Source: Gammaproteobacteria bacterium (lineage in GTDB: Bacteria > Pseudomonadota > Gammaproteobacteria > Chromatiales > Chromatiaceae). From it: a stretch of DNA of 64,000 nt. How positions within the stretch are numbered: the stretch's first letter is position 1; each line of letters opens with the position of its first letter. Shown here in pieces: positions 49,069 to 57,186 of this stretch. The DNA lies in contig JAABSM010000002.1 of assembly GCA_011390365.1 (NCBI GenBank), positions 43,089 through 107,088 of the forward strand, read 5' to 3'. The position numbers and the translations under genes were made by a program. Under the pieces are notes generated by a model, which searched no databases, was not told the origin of the DNA, and worked only from the letters and a program-made list of their open reading frames with translations.

Positions 49069-50124
49069 CTAGATGATGACGATTTCCACGCAATTTTCGG
49101 TATTCCGGGGTGCGTCTGGCAAGTGGGGCGAGGCGTCGAAGCGGTGGATTTCCAGATTATCTCCGTTCATGCCCGCTTCGACCAGTGCCTCTCGCACCCG
49201 CGCCGCCCGCGCCAGCGCCGCCTGGGCCTCTTCGCTCCCTTGCGCGGCGCTTGCGTTGACGTAACCGCCGATGGCGAGGGGGAGTCGCGGGCTCGCCTCG
49301 ACCAGCTGTTCGGCCAGTTGCGAGAGGTGTGTACTTTGCCCTTGCGGGAGGTTTGCGTCCACCGCGTCGAAACAGATCAGCGGCTTCTCCAGCAGTCGCG
49401 ACAGGCTGACGTAGGTATCGATCGTGATCGGTGCGCTGGCGCGATAACCGGGCAGGTGAAAGCGGGAGGGGTAGAGGGTCAGTTGCGAGTCGATGTCGAG
49501 CGTCGGTGCGAAGGTGGCGATGCGGTCGCCCCATTGCCCCTCCAGTTCGCGGGTGGCGCTGCCGTGCAAGCGGATGGCGGCGGCATCGAAGGCGAAGCCG
49601 CGGTCTCCCGAGAGGGCGAAGAATTCCGCCAGCAACCCCTTCAGTTCCGGGTCGCCAAGCGCCAGCGGGCTGCTGACGTGGGAGTGATAGGCGACTTCGT
49701 CGAGGGTCAGGCGCGTGTTTACATCGAACAACCCATACAGGGCCGCTTCCTCCCCCTTCGGCAGCAGCCCGGAGACATGCAGCGAGCCCATTTCCCGGCG
49801 GATGTCGAGGTGGGCGGGCGCGGTCAGTCGGTTATCCCGCGGGCGCACCCGCAGCCCCGGGATGCCGTCGATCAGGCGCTCGGCGTCGAAACGCCGCAAC
49901 GGCGTGGCGACCGTCCCCTCCAGGCGGGCGTCCAGGTAGTCGACGGTAACCCGAACCCCGGCGAAATCCGGTGACGCCAGCGCCCGCTCCGCGGCGGCGG
50001 CCAGCCGCGGATGCAGGTTGCGCTGGTAATGGAGATCGCTCCACCACACGAACGCGGGAAGCAACAGTATCGCCAGCAGGATCGGCAGGGCCTTCAAGTT
50101 TTCAACACTCCATTCGCATGACAA
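49069..50124 (-). CDS. BON-like / OmpA-like envelope protein
   Basis: About 351 residues from TTG 50122-50124; a second TTG at 50095-50097, ten bases behind GGAG, may be the real start. An N-terminal hydrophobic anchor (LPILLAILLLPAFVWWSDLH) is followed by BON-like segments (FAGVRVTVDYLDARLEGTVA, LHVSGLLPKGEEAALYGL). The C-terminal part (LPLAIGGYVNASAAQGSEEA, RAARVREALVEAGMNGDNLE) resembles an OmpA peptidoglycan-binding domain with the canonical residues partly changed. Function unknown; a cell-envelope role is likely. It is first in the minus-strand operon. Confidence 0.7.
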   Translation of the reverse strand: MSCEWSVENLKALPILLAILLLPAFVWWSDLHYQRNLHPRLAAAAERALASPDFAGVRVTVDYLDARLEGTVATPLRRFDAERLIDGIPGLRVRPRDNRLTAPAHLDIRREMGSLHVSGLLPKGEEAALYGLFDVNTRLTLDEVAYHSHVSSPLALGDPELKGLLAEFFALSGDRGFAFDAAAIRLHGSATRELEGQWGDRIATFAPTLDIDSQLTLYPSRFHLPGYRASAPITIDTYVSLSRLLEKPLICFDAVDANLPQGQSTHLSQLAEQLVEASPRLPLAIGGYVNASAAQGSEEAQAALARAARVREALVEAGMNGDNLEIHRFDASPHLPDAPRNTENCVEIVII

Positions 50125-50490
50125 AAGGGATTAAGATTTACCGTGTCGTCCCTATAATAACATCATCCCTATATTAACCCAGGGGCGCACCCGCAAACCA
50201 ACGGAAAGCGCGTGACGCGGGTGGCGGTAACGATGACGCAGGTACTTTGAACCCAAAACGGCGTCGGCGATCATGGAGCATCATTACATCGGCAAACGGT
50301 GGTACACTTCAACTTCTGCTCAGCGGAGGCGGGTGACGGTTATATCCGCCCCGGTGGAATCCAGTGGCGGAGAGACGGGGCGCGGCCGTTGCAATATCCC
50401 TTTCTATACCCTACCATTTGTTAACGGGCATAAGGCCGTGCCTCTCTTCATCCAACTGGAATGGTGGTTTTGTTCCAGGTGCCATAGAAA
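50125..50490. other. intergenic region between divergent operons
   Basis: 366 bp without a supported gene. The AT-rich part near 50130-50175 contains TATAAT at 50153-50158 with TTAAGA 16 bp upstream, a possible plus-strand promoter, though it would leave a 330-nt leader before the EAL-like gene. A frame at 50273-50494 has no domain or codon bias. Promoters for both operons should lie here. Confidence 0.4.
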
Positions 50491-51297
50491 ATGACCCAAT
50501 CCCAGGCCCATAGCCCCGCGCAGCTCAGAGCCCGTTTCCTCGGTCTGCTCTCATCCGGGGGATTGACGACCCGCTATCTGCCCATCTTCGATCTTCGGCA
50601 GCGCCGGATGGAGGCCCTTGAGGCGGAGATCTGGTGCGATAGCCCCGACCAGGCGGATTGCGACGGCACGGAGATCGCGGCCAGCGCGGCCCGGCTCGGG
50701 CTGCTGGCGGAGCTGGATGACTGGTGGTTGCCCGCGGTATTGACCGATGTTCAGCAGTTGCACAGCAAGCAGAATCCACCCCAGGTGCTGATGCGCCTGC
50801 ATAACGTGGAAGATTACGAACAACTGCGCCGGCGCATGGGGGATTGTCGCGAACTGCTGCTCAGGGAAAAGCCCATCCTGCTGATCGATGAGACGGGATT
50901 GAATCGGGGCGGCGATCCCTTGGTGGAGGTATTGGCGGAGTTGGGCGGCCAGGGCTATCGTCTCGCCATCGACCGTTTTGGCCTCGGCCACACCAGCTAC
51001 CGGCAACTGCTGCGGCTGCCCCTGTCCTGGGTCAAGCTCGACCCGGCGCTGGTGGTGGGTGCGCTGGTGCGGGAGGCGGATGGCACGCAGATCTACAACA
51101 TCGTGAACCTTGCTCACTCCCTGAATATTCGCGTGATCGCGGGCAATATCCAGAGTGAGGAGCAGTTCTGGCTGATGTGCAACGTGGGCTGTGATTTCGG
51201 CGAAGGCGAGGCGTTCCTGGCGGCGCTGCCCATCCACTCCTTCGCCGACATGCTGGCCGAGGCCCCGCGGCAGCGCGGTCGCCGGGTATTGGGGTAG
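50491..51297 (+). CDS. degenerate EAL-domain protein
   Basis: A 268-residue single EAL domain that has probably lost phosphodiesterase activity. Reading it against active EAL proteins: the EAL motif is EAE (ALEAEIW), the NxS motif is changed (LMRLHNVED), the DDFGTGYSS loop is IDRFGLGHTSY so the second Asp is Arg, and the late EG(V/I) and QGY motifs are GN and EGE. The Lys in WVKLD persists. Such proteins often bind c-di-GMP or partner proteins instead. It is 4 bp upstream of a tandem hemerythrin gene, so the pair is almost certainly coexpressed. Confidence 0.85.
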   Translation: MTQSQAHSPAQLRARFLGLLSSGGLTTRYLPIFDLRQRRMEALEAEIWCDSPDQADCDGTEIAASAARLGLLAELDDWWLPAVLTDVQQLHSKQNPPQVLMRLHNVEDYEQLRRRMGDCRELLLREKPILLIDETGLNRGGDPLVEVLAELGGQGYRLAIDRFGLGHTSYRQLLRLPLSWVKLDPALVVGALVREADGTQIYNIVNLAHSLNIRVIAGNIQSEEQFWLMCNVGCDFGEGEAFLAALPIHSFADMLAEAPRQRGRRVLG

Positions 51298-51301
51298 GGC
51301 G

Positions 51302-52135
51302 ATGAAGACGACGCGGGATCACGAGGCCTTCAGCCCCTGGCAGAAGGGGATGGTGTGTGGCATCGTCACGATCGATGGCGAGCATCAGAACCTGTTGCGG
51401 CGGCTTGACGAACTGCGCCGCCTCGCCGCGGGCGAGGTGGCTTACCAGAACCTGGTTCGGCGTCTTACCGGCCTGGTGCGCAAGATCGAAACCCACCTCT
51501 CCGTCGAGCGGGGGATGCTGGCGGACGACAGCGAAGCCGGGGCCCTGCTGGAGGAGGATCACGACTTTCTGGAGATCTGTCGCGATGTCATCCTGATGGT
51601 AGAGGAGGAGAGGGATGCCCGGTTGATCAACGAGGAGCTGATCTGGTTCCTGCGCCACCAGCTGACCCGGCATATCTACCGATTCGCCGAGTTCTACGGT
51701 CAACGCAATCGTGGCGACGACCCCCCCGATCTGCTGGTCTGGTCGCCGATCTTTTCGGTCGGCGAAAAACGCCTGGATGGCGAGCACAAGCTGCTGATCG
51801 GGCATGTCAACAACCTCAACCGCCTGTTGCGGGGCGACACCCGCCCCCGCGAGGTGCTGGAGGAGTTGTGCCGTTTCGTCGATCACGCCAGGCTCCACTT
51901 CGCGCATGAAGCGGGGATGCTCGATGGTCTCTCCAGCGACGATCGTGAGGCCCACCTGCGGGAGCACGACCGGATGCTGCACGAGGCGGAGTTGCTGGTT
52001 ACGCGCATCAAGAGCGGACGCGAACGGCTCACCCGTCGCCAGTTGCTCGATTTCGTGCGAGACTGGGTGGTACATCACATCCTGGTGGTGGATATGAAGA
52101 TCAAATACCATTATCGTCAAACCCAGTCGCCGTGA
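51302..52135 (+). CDS. tandem bacteriohemerythrin protein
   Basis: A 277-residue soluble protein with two hemerythrin domains. The C-terminal domain (about 150-277) shows the full di-iron ligand set: H of DGEHKLL, HxxxE of HFAHE, HxxxH of HLREH, and H and D of VVHHILVVDMK. The N-terminal domain has H of DGEHQNL, H and E of HLSVE, one His of EEDHDF, and H of TRHIYRFAE, so it lacks one His and the final Asp and is probably non-canonical. Such proteins bind oxygen or NO. Start ATG 51302; an upstream frame overlapping the EAL gene is rejected. Confidence 0.88.
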   Translation: MKTTRDHEAFSPWQKGMVCGIVTIDGEHQNLLRRLDELRRLAAGEVAYQNLVRRLTGLVRKIETHLSVERGMLADDSEAGALLEEDHDFLEICRDVILMVEEERDARLINEELIWFLRHQLTRHIYRFAEFYGQRNRGDDPPDLLVWSPIFSVGEKRLDGEHKLLIGHVNNLNRLLRGDTRPREVLEELCRFVDHARLHFAHEAGMLDGLSSDDREAHLREHDRMLHEAELLVTRIKSGRERLTRRQLLDFVRDWVVHHILVVDMKIKYHYRQTQSP

Positions 52136-52296
52136 CGCAGGGATGCCGTGATATCTCGATGGTTGAAAAAAAGTTGTGTCGTAATATCATGTTTTTAAAA
52201 GAATAAAATACCGATCTTCCCGGTTTTCCCGAATAAACCTTCTCCTCTCCCTTGACCGTTGGGCAACGATCGCCGAGAATACAGGGCTGGTCTGTG

Positions 52297-52308
52297 CTGA
52301 TATATCAG
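52297..52308. promoter_or_regulatory. 12-bp palindrome upstream of petA
   Basis: CTGATATATCAG, a perfect palindrome 77 bp before the petA start in a low-GC stretch. It could be an operator; it lacks the N4 spacer of FNR sites. Nothing else in the 250-bp gap (52136-52385) stands out. Confidence 0.25.
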
Positions 52309-52385
52309 TATATTCTGAAATAACAGCAAATCCCTGGACCTTGATGTTAACTCTAACCGTCCAGCCTACCCGGGGAGTGTTTCTA

Positions 52386-52982
52386 ATGAGTACAGATGGC
52401 GTGGATTTAAAAAAGCGGCGGACATTGACCGCCGCGACAAGCGTGGTCGGGGCCGTTGGCGTCGGCTTTTTCGCGGTACCCTTTCTCAAAGCCTGGAATC
52501 CCAGTGAAAAGGCCAAGGCCGCCGGCGCGCCGGTGGAGGCCGATATTGGCAAACTGGAGCCGGGGCAGATGATGCGTGTCAAATGGCGCGGCAAGCCGGT
52601 ATGGATCGTCCATCGTACCGAGCGCAACCTGGCGGACCTGTCGAGCATGGATAGCTCTCTGGCTGATCCGGCCTCCGACGTACCCCAACAACCCGAGTAT
52701 TGCAAGAACCCGACCCGCTCCATCAAGGCGCCCTATCTGGTCGCGGTCGGCATCTGCACTCACCTGGGTTGCTCTCCGACCTACCGGCCCGACATCGGCG
52801 CCGCCGACATGGGTGGAGAGGCCTGGAAGGGTGGATTCTTCTGCCCGTGTCACGGTTCAAAATTCGATCTCGCCGGGCGCGTCTACAGCGGTATGCCGGC
52901 TCCCACGAACCTGGAAATCCCTCCGCACCAGTACCTCAGCGACGCGGTGATTCTGGTGGGTGAGGACGGAGGTGCCGCCTGA
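52386..52982 (+). CDS. petA: ubiquinol-cytochrome c reductase, Rieske iron-sulfur subunit
   Basis: A 198-residue bc1 subunit that takes electrons from ubiquinol through a 2Fe-2S cluster. The N-terminus is a Tat-like signal anchor (KKRRTLTAATSVVGAVGVGFF). Cluster motifs CTHLGC and CPCHGS are intact and followed by GRVYSGMPAPTNLEIP. ATG 52386 gives the standard start. It heads petABC. Confidence 0.97.
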   Translation: MSTDGVDLKKRRTLTAATSVVGAVGVGFFAVPFLKAWNPSEKAKAAGAPVEADIGKLEPGQMMRVKWRGKPVWIVHRTERNLADLSSMDSSLADPASDVPQQPEYCKNPTRSIKAPYLVAVGICTHLGCSPTYRPDIGAADMGGEAWKGGFFCPCHGSKFDLAGRVYSGMPAPTNLEIPPHQYLSDAVILVGEDGGAA

Positions 52983-54223
52983 TGAGCATGATGAGCAATG
53001 TTGTCGACTGGATCGACAGACGTTATCCAATGACCCAGGTGTGGAACGAGCATCTGGCACAGTATTACGCCCCCAAGAACTTCAACTTCTGGTACTACAT
53101 GGGGTCGTTGGCGATGCTGGTGCTGGTGATGCAGATCGTCACCGGCGTCTGGCTCGCCATGAGCTACAAACCGGACGCGGAACTGGCCTTCGGTTCCGTC
53201 GAATACATCATGCGCGATGTCGAGTGGGGCTGGTTGATCCGCTACATGCACTCCACCGGGGCCTCCGCCTTCTTCGTGGTGATCTACCTGCACATGTTCC
53301 GCGGACTGATGTACGGCTCCTACCGCGAACCTCGTGAACTGTTGTGGATCATCGGCGTGTTGATCTACGTGGTAATGATGGCTACCGCCTTCATGGGCTA
53401 TCTGCTGCCTTGGGGCCAGATGTCCTACTGGGGCGCCCAGGTGATCGTCAACCTGTTCAGCGCGGTGCCGGTGATCGGTCCTGATCTGGGGGTGTGGATT
53501 CGCGGTGACTATGTCATCTCCGACGTCACCCTCAACCGCTTCTTCGCGCTGCACTTCCTGCTGCCCTTCATCCTCGCGGCGCTGGTCTTCGTCCACATCG
53601 TGGCGCTGCACAAGGTGGGTTCCAATAATCCCGACGGCATCGAGATCAAGAAGGGGCCGAAGGGCAACAGGTGGAGCGAGACCGCCCCGGCGGATGGCAT
53701 TCCCTTCCACCCCTACTACAGCGTGAAGGACATCGTCGGCGTCGCCGGCTTCCTGTTCCTGTTCGCGGCGGTGGTCTTCTTCGCGCCGGAGATGGGCGGC
53801 TTCTTCATCGAGTACCCCAACTTCGAGCCGGCCAATCCGCTGAAGACCCCGGAGCATATCGCCCCCGTGTGGTACTTCACGCCGTTCTACGCCATCCTGC
53901 GCGCGGTACCCTCGGTTGCCGGCTCCGCCTTCCCTGGCGTGGTCGCGATGTTCGCCTCGATCCTCGTGCTGTTCTTCCTGCCCTGGCTCGACAAGAGCCC
54001 GGTCAAGTCCGTGCGCTACAAGGGAACCCTCTACAAGGTACTGCTGGGGCTGTTCGTGATCGACTTCATCATGTTGGGCTATCTCGGCGTGAAGCCGACC
54101 ACCGACCTCTACAAGTTCATGGCCCAGGTTGGCACCATCTACTACTTCGCGTTCTTCCTCGCCATGCCCTGGTATAGCAAGATGGACAAGACGAAACCCG
54201 TTCCTGAGAGGGTGACCCAATGA
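52982..54223 (+). CDS. petB: cytochrome b of the bc1 complex
   Basis: A 413-residue integral membrane subunit binding two b hemes and both quinone sites. Eight helices are expected. Seen: RYMHSTGASAFFVVIYLHMF with heme-ligand His, the PEWY-like Qo loop as the variant PVWYFTPFYAILRA after PEHI, and the first b-heme His pair. The ATG overlaps the petA stop by one base (TGATG), and the gene overlaps petC by four bases. Confidence 0.97.
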   Translation: MSMMSNVVDWIDRRYPMTQVWNEHLAQYYAPKNFNFWYYMGSLAMLVLVMQIVTGVWLAMSYKPDAELAFGSVEYIMRDVEWGWLIRYMHSTGASAFFVVIYLHMFRGLMYGSYREPRELLWIIGVLIYVVMMATAFMGYLLPWGQMSYWGAQVIVNLFSAVPVIGPDLGVWIRGDYVISDVTLNRFFALHFLLPFILAALVFVHIVALHKVGSNNPDGIEIKKGPKGNRWSETAPADGIPFHPYYSVKDIVGVAGFLFLFAAVVFFAPEMGGFFIEYPNFEPANPLKTPEHIAPVWYFTPFYAILRAVPSVAGSAFPGVVAMFASILVLFFLPWLDKSPVKSVRYKGTLYKVLLGLFVIDFIMLGYLGVKPTTDLYKFMAQVGTIYYFAFFLAMPWYSKMDKTKPVPERVTQ

Positions 54224-54945
54224 AAAAGCTGATAATCGCACTTGTGATGGCCGCGATGCCCATGCTCGGGTTCGCCGCCGGCGGCAAGGTTCAGTTGAAC
54301 CATGCCGATATCGACCTCACCGATCAGGAGTCGCTGCAACGCGGCGCGCGTCTGTTCGTCAACTACTGCCTCAACTGCCACTCGGCCAAATACCAGCGCT
54401 ACAACCGCATGGCGCGGGATCTGGGCATGACCGAGGACGAGGTGAAGGAGAACCTGATGTTCGCCACCGACAAGATCGGTGACACCATGAACATCGCCAT
54501 GCCGGAGGCGCAAGCCGCCAAGTGGTTCGGTACCGCACCGCCGGATTTGAGCGTGATCACTCGCGCCCGTGGCAGCGATTGGGTTTATACCTACCTGACG
54601 AGCTTCTACATCGACGAGAAGCGCCCCTTTGGCGTAAATAACACCGTCTTTCCGGACGTGGGCATGCCCCATGTGATGTGGAAGCTTCAGGGCTTCCAGA
54701 AGGCCAACTTCTCGGGCGACGAGGATCATCGTGTCTTCGAAGGCTTCGAACTGGTCGAACCCGGCGAGATGTCCGCCGAAGAGTTTGATGCCGCGATGCT
54801 GGACCTGACCGCGTTCATGACCTACGTAGGTGACCCGATTCAGGTCGAACGCCACCGCATCGGCGTGTGGGTGCTGATCTTCATCGCCATCTTCTTCGTG
54901 CTCGCCTACCTGCTCAAGAAAGAGTACTGGAAGGACGTGCATTGA
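54220..54945 (+). CDS. petC: cytochrome c1 of the bc1 complex
   Basis: A 241-residue periplasmic c-type cytochrome with a signal peptide (ALVMAAMPMLGFAAG) and one C-terminal membrane anchor (VLIFIAIFFVLAYLLKKEY). The heme motif CLNCH sits in LFVNYCLNCHSAKYQR; the axial Met lies in the FPDVGMPHVMW region. Start ATG 54220 overlaps petB (ATGA). It ends the petABC operon. Confidence 0.96.
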   Translation: MKKLIIALVMAAMPMLGFAAGGKVQLNHADIDLTDQESLQRGARLFVNYCLNCHSAKYQRYNRMARDLGMTEDEVKENLMFATDKIGDTMNIAMPEAQAAKWFGTAPPDLSVITRARGSDWVYTYLTSFYIDEKRPFGVNNTVFPDVGMPHVMWKLQGFQKANFSGDEDHRVFEGFELVEPGEMSAEEFDAAMLDLTAFMTYVGDPIQVERHRIGVWVLIFIAIFFVLAYLLKKEYWKDVH

Positions 54946-54968
54946 TCGCGATGCGATAAGCGGAAAAC

Positions 54969-55000
54969 GGGGGTGCACGCCGGGTCTGGCGTGCGCCCCC
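54969..55000 (+). terminator. Rho-independent terminator after petC
   Basis: GGGGGTGCACGCC and GGCGTGCGCCCCC form a 13-bp stem (one G-T pair) with a 6-base loop, followed by TTTGTCGTTT. It sits 23 bp past petC and separates petABC from sspAB. Confidence 0.85.
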
Positions 55001-55073
55001 TTTGTCGTTTCTCAGGGCTATCGATTTGCTTGAGAGATCGCCCCCCCTCGTTGAGTCTAAGCGGAGTTGCTAA

Positions 55074-55697
55074 ATGGCGGCCAGTTCCAATAGAAGATCG
55101 GTCATGACCCTCTACTCGGATCCACGCAATCCCGACAGCCATCGGGTGCGCATGGTGCTCGCGGAAAAGGGGATCACCGTAGAGATCGCGGATGCCGATC
55201 CCACCGAACCCGGCGAAGAGGTGCTGGAACTCAATCCCTACGGCACCCTTCCCACCCTTGTGGACCGGGATCTGGTGTTGTATGAATCCCATATCATCAT
55301 GGAGTATCTGGATGAGCGTTTTCCTCATCCGCCATTGTTGCCGGTGGACCCGGTGCAGCGGGCCAACTCCCGGCTCTTTCTGCATCGTGTGGATGAGGAC
55401 TGGTTTCACCCGATGATGGCTATCCTCAAGGATGGTGATCCGGATAGCAGCAGGCGCAAGGTGCTCAAGGAGAGCCTGGTGCGTTCGGCGCCGATCTTCG
55501 GCGCCCATCCCTATTTCATGAGCGAAGAGCTGACCCTGGTCGATTGCAGCATCGCGCCGCTGTTGTGGCGTCTACCGATGATGGGCCTCAAGCTGCCGCA
55601 GCAGTGCAAGCCGCTGCTGGAGTACGCGGCGCGCCTGTTCAAGCGGAAGTCCTTTCAGGACAGCCTTACCGAACTGGAAAAGGAAATGCGCGACTGA
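55074..55697 (+). CDS. sspA: stringent starvation protein A
   Basis: A 207-residue GST-fold protein that binds RNA polymerase and adjusts transcription under stress. Segments: MTLYSDPRNPDSHRVRMVLA, LNPYGTLPTLVDRDLVLYES, IIMEYLDERFPHPPLLPVDP and LVDCSIAPLLWRLPMMGL, close to Pseudomonas SspA. ATG 55074 gives a 10-residue N-terminal lead as in relatives. Its stop overlaps the sspB start. It follows petABC in the usual gammaproteobacterial order. Confidence 0.95.
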   Translation: MAASSNRRSVMTLYSDPRNPDSHRVRMVLAEKGITVEIADADPTEPGEEVLELNPYGTLPTLVDRDLVLYESHIIMEYLDERFPHPPLLPVDPVQRANSRLFLHRVDEDWFHPMMAILKDGDPDSSRRKVLKESLVRSAPIFGAHPYFMSEELTLVDCSIAPLLWRLPMMGLKLPQQCKPLLEYAARLFKRKSFQDSLTELEKEMRD

Positions 55698-56134
55698 TGG
55701 AACCCATGACCTCCAACCGCCCCTACCTGATCCGCGCCGTCTACGACTGGCTGGTCGATAATGGCCTGACGCCCCATCTGCTGGTGGATGCCGAGGGACG
55801 CAACGTGGTGGCGCCCATGGCGTTCGCCGAAAATGGCAAGATCGTACTCAATGTCGCGCCGCGGGCGGTACGGGATATCTATCTCGGCAACGACATGATT
55901 AGTTTCAGCGCCCGTTTCAACGGCGTGCCGACGGAGATCTTCGTTCCGCCCGCCAGCGTACTCGGTATCTACGCGCGGGAGAATGACGTTGGCATGCTGT
56001 TTACCCCCGAGCAGGCGGAGGCGGAGGCGGAAGCCCTGGGCGAGCCCGCGGGCGCCCAGGGCGGCGAGCAAGAGCGAGACTCACAGCCGCCGCGGCCGCC
56101 CAAGGGGCGTCCCAGCCTCAAGGTAATCAAGTAG
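55697..56134 (+). CDS. sspB: ClpXP adaptor SspB
   Basis: A 145-residue adaptor delivering SsrA-tagged proteins to ClpXP. The folded part begins RPYLIRAVYDWLVDNGLTPH, followed by NGKIVLNVAPRAVRDIYLGN and FSARFNGVPTEIFVPPASVL. The acidic linker leads to the C-terminal GRPSLKVIK, which corresponds to the ClpX-docking tail. ATG 55697 overlaps the sspA stop; ATG 55706 is also possible. Confidence 0.96.
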   Translation: MEPMTSNRPYLIRAVYDWLVDNGLTPHLLVDAEGRNVVAPMAFAENGKIVLNVAPRAVRDIYLGNDMISFSARFNGVPTEIFVPPASVLGIYARENDVGMLFTPEQAEAEAEALGEPAGAQGGEQERDSQPPRPPKGRPSLKVIK

Positions 56135-56400
56135 GTTCGGCTTGGCGCGGCGGTGCGCCGTGGCGCTGGTTTGGTGGCAGCCAGGGTCATGATCCTTGGA
56201 TCGTCGACAGGTTGTGGCGTACAACCTGTCGAGCGCGAAGGGCCAAAGGCCCGTGCCATATTCCTGAATGCCAAAAAACAGAGCGGGGCGGGAATTTATG
56301 GTCACCCCCTGATGACCCGTTACGACCCCTTATCCAGACAACAGGGGGCGTCGGCAACAGGGAGCGAGAGCGCTTGCCCATCAACCACAGGAGGCAGCTC
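56135..56400. other. spacer with perfect hairpin
   Basis: 266 bp between sspB and the methyltransferase. A perfect 12-bp stem with a 5-base loop spans 56204-56232 (ACAGGTTGT / ACAACCTGT), next to a GGGCC / GGCCC repeat at 56239-56252. No T-run follows, so this is more likely an element remnant than a terminator. No gene is supported. Confidence 0.55.
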
Positions 56401-57186
56401 ATGGAAATGGCTTACTTCTACGAAGTATTCGAAGAGATGCCCCGCCAGGGGCCGGGATCGACGGAGCTCACCCTGCGAGCGCTGGAGATCGCGGGCCCCC
56501 ATCTGTCCCATGCCGATTCGATCGGAGCGCCGCGTATCCTTGATCTGGGATGCGGCAGCGGCGCCCAGACCCTGACCCTCGCCGAGGCCCTGCCCGAGGC
56601 GCGCATCACCGCCCTCGACAACCATCAGCCCTTCCTTGATCGGCTTCAGCATCAGGCCGCGGCCAAAGGTTGCGGCAAGTGCGTCGAGACGGTCAACGGA
56701 GACATCTTCGCCGTACCGTTCGAGGATGGTGCTTTCGACCTGATCTGGAGCGAGGGTTCGGCCTACCTGCCAGGCCTTGCCGGCGCATTGCACGACTGGA
56801 AACGCCTACTCAGACCCGCCGGGCTGCTGATGATCAGTGACAACCTCTGGCTGCGACGCTGCGACAAGCCGGAGGTGCGCGCCTTCTGGCGGGAGGAGAG
56901 TCCGGAGATGCTGGACATGGCCGCAACCGAGGCGCGCATTCGCCGCCACGGCTATGAAATCCTCGGTCATCTCACCATGCCCTTGGCGGTCTGGCGGGAG
57001 AGCTACTACGACCATCTTCGCGAACGCCTCAAGGCGATGAGGGCGAAGTATCCCGACAACGAAGTCGTCGCCGAGATTACCGAGGCGCTCGCCTTCGAGA
57101 TGGATATCTTCGATCTTGCGGATGGCGACTACAGCTACGAATACTGGGTGTTGCGCCCCGAACCCGCGAGGGGCGGGGAAGATTGA
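56401..57186 (+). CDS. class I SAM-dependent methyltransferase
   Basis: A 261-residue methyltransferase of unknown substrate. ATG 56401 follows AGGAGG at seven bases. Motif I is ILDLGCGSGAQTLTLAEALP, post-I Asp is in ITALDNHQPFLD, motif II region is FDLIWSEGSAYLPGL, and motif III region LLRPAGLLMISDNLW. The C-terminal part (about 170-261) probably contacts the substrate. It overlaps the next gene, coaBC, by four bases, so translation is coupled. Confidence 0.85.
   Translation: MEMAYFYEVFEEMPRQGPGSTELTLRALEIAGPHLSHADSIGAPRILDLGCGSGAQTLTLAEALPEARITALDNHQPFLDRLQHQAAAKGCGKCVETVNGDIFAVPFEDGAFDLIWSEGSAYLPGLAGALHDWKRLLRPAGLLMISDNLWLRRCDKPEVRAFWREESPEMLDMAATEARIRRHGYEILGHLTMPLAVWRESYYDHLRERLKAMRAKYPDNEVVAEITEALAFEMDIFDLADGDYSYEYWVLRPEPARGGED

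Noticed and set aside
47101-49974. 957-codon plus-strand frame opposite the binding-protein operon
   Set aside because: Covers three clear minus-strand genes and shows only low-complexity Val/Gly/Asp-rich sequence.
50273-50494. 73-codon frame ending at the EAL gene start
   Set aside because: No ribosome site, domain or codon bias; the overlap is coincidental.
52297-52308. FNR-type site before petA
   Set aside because: The palindrome lacks the TTGAT-N4-ATCAA spacing, so it is listed only as an unnamed palindrome.
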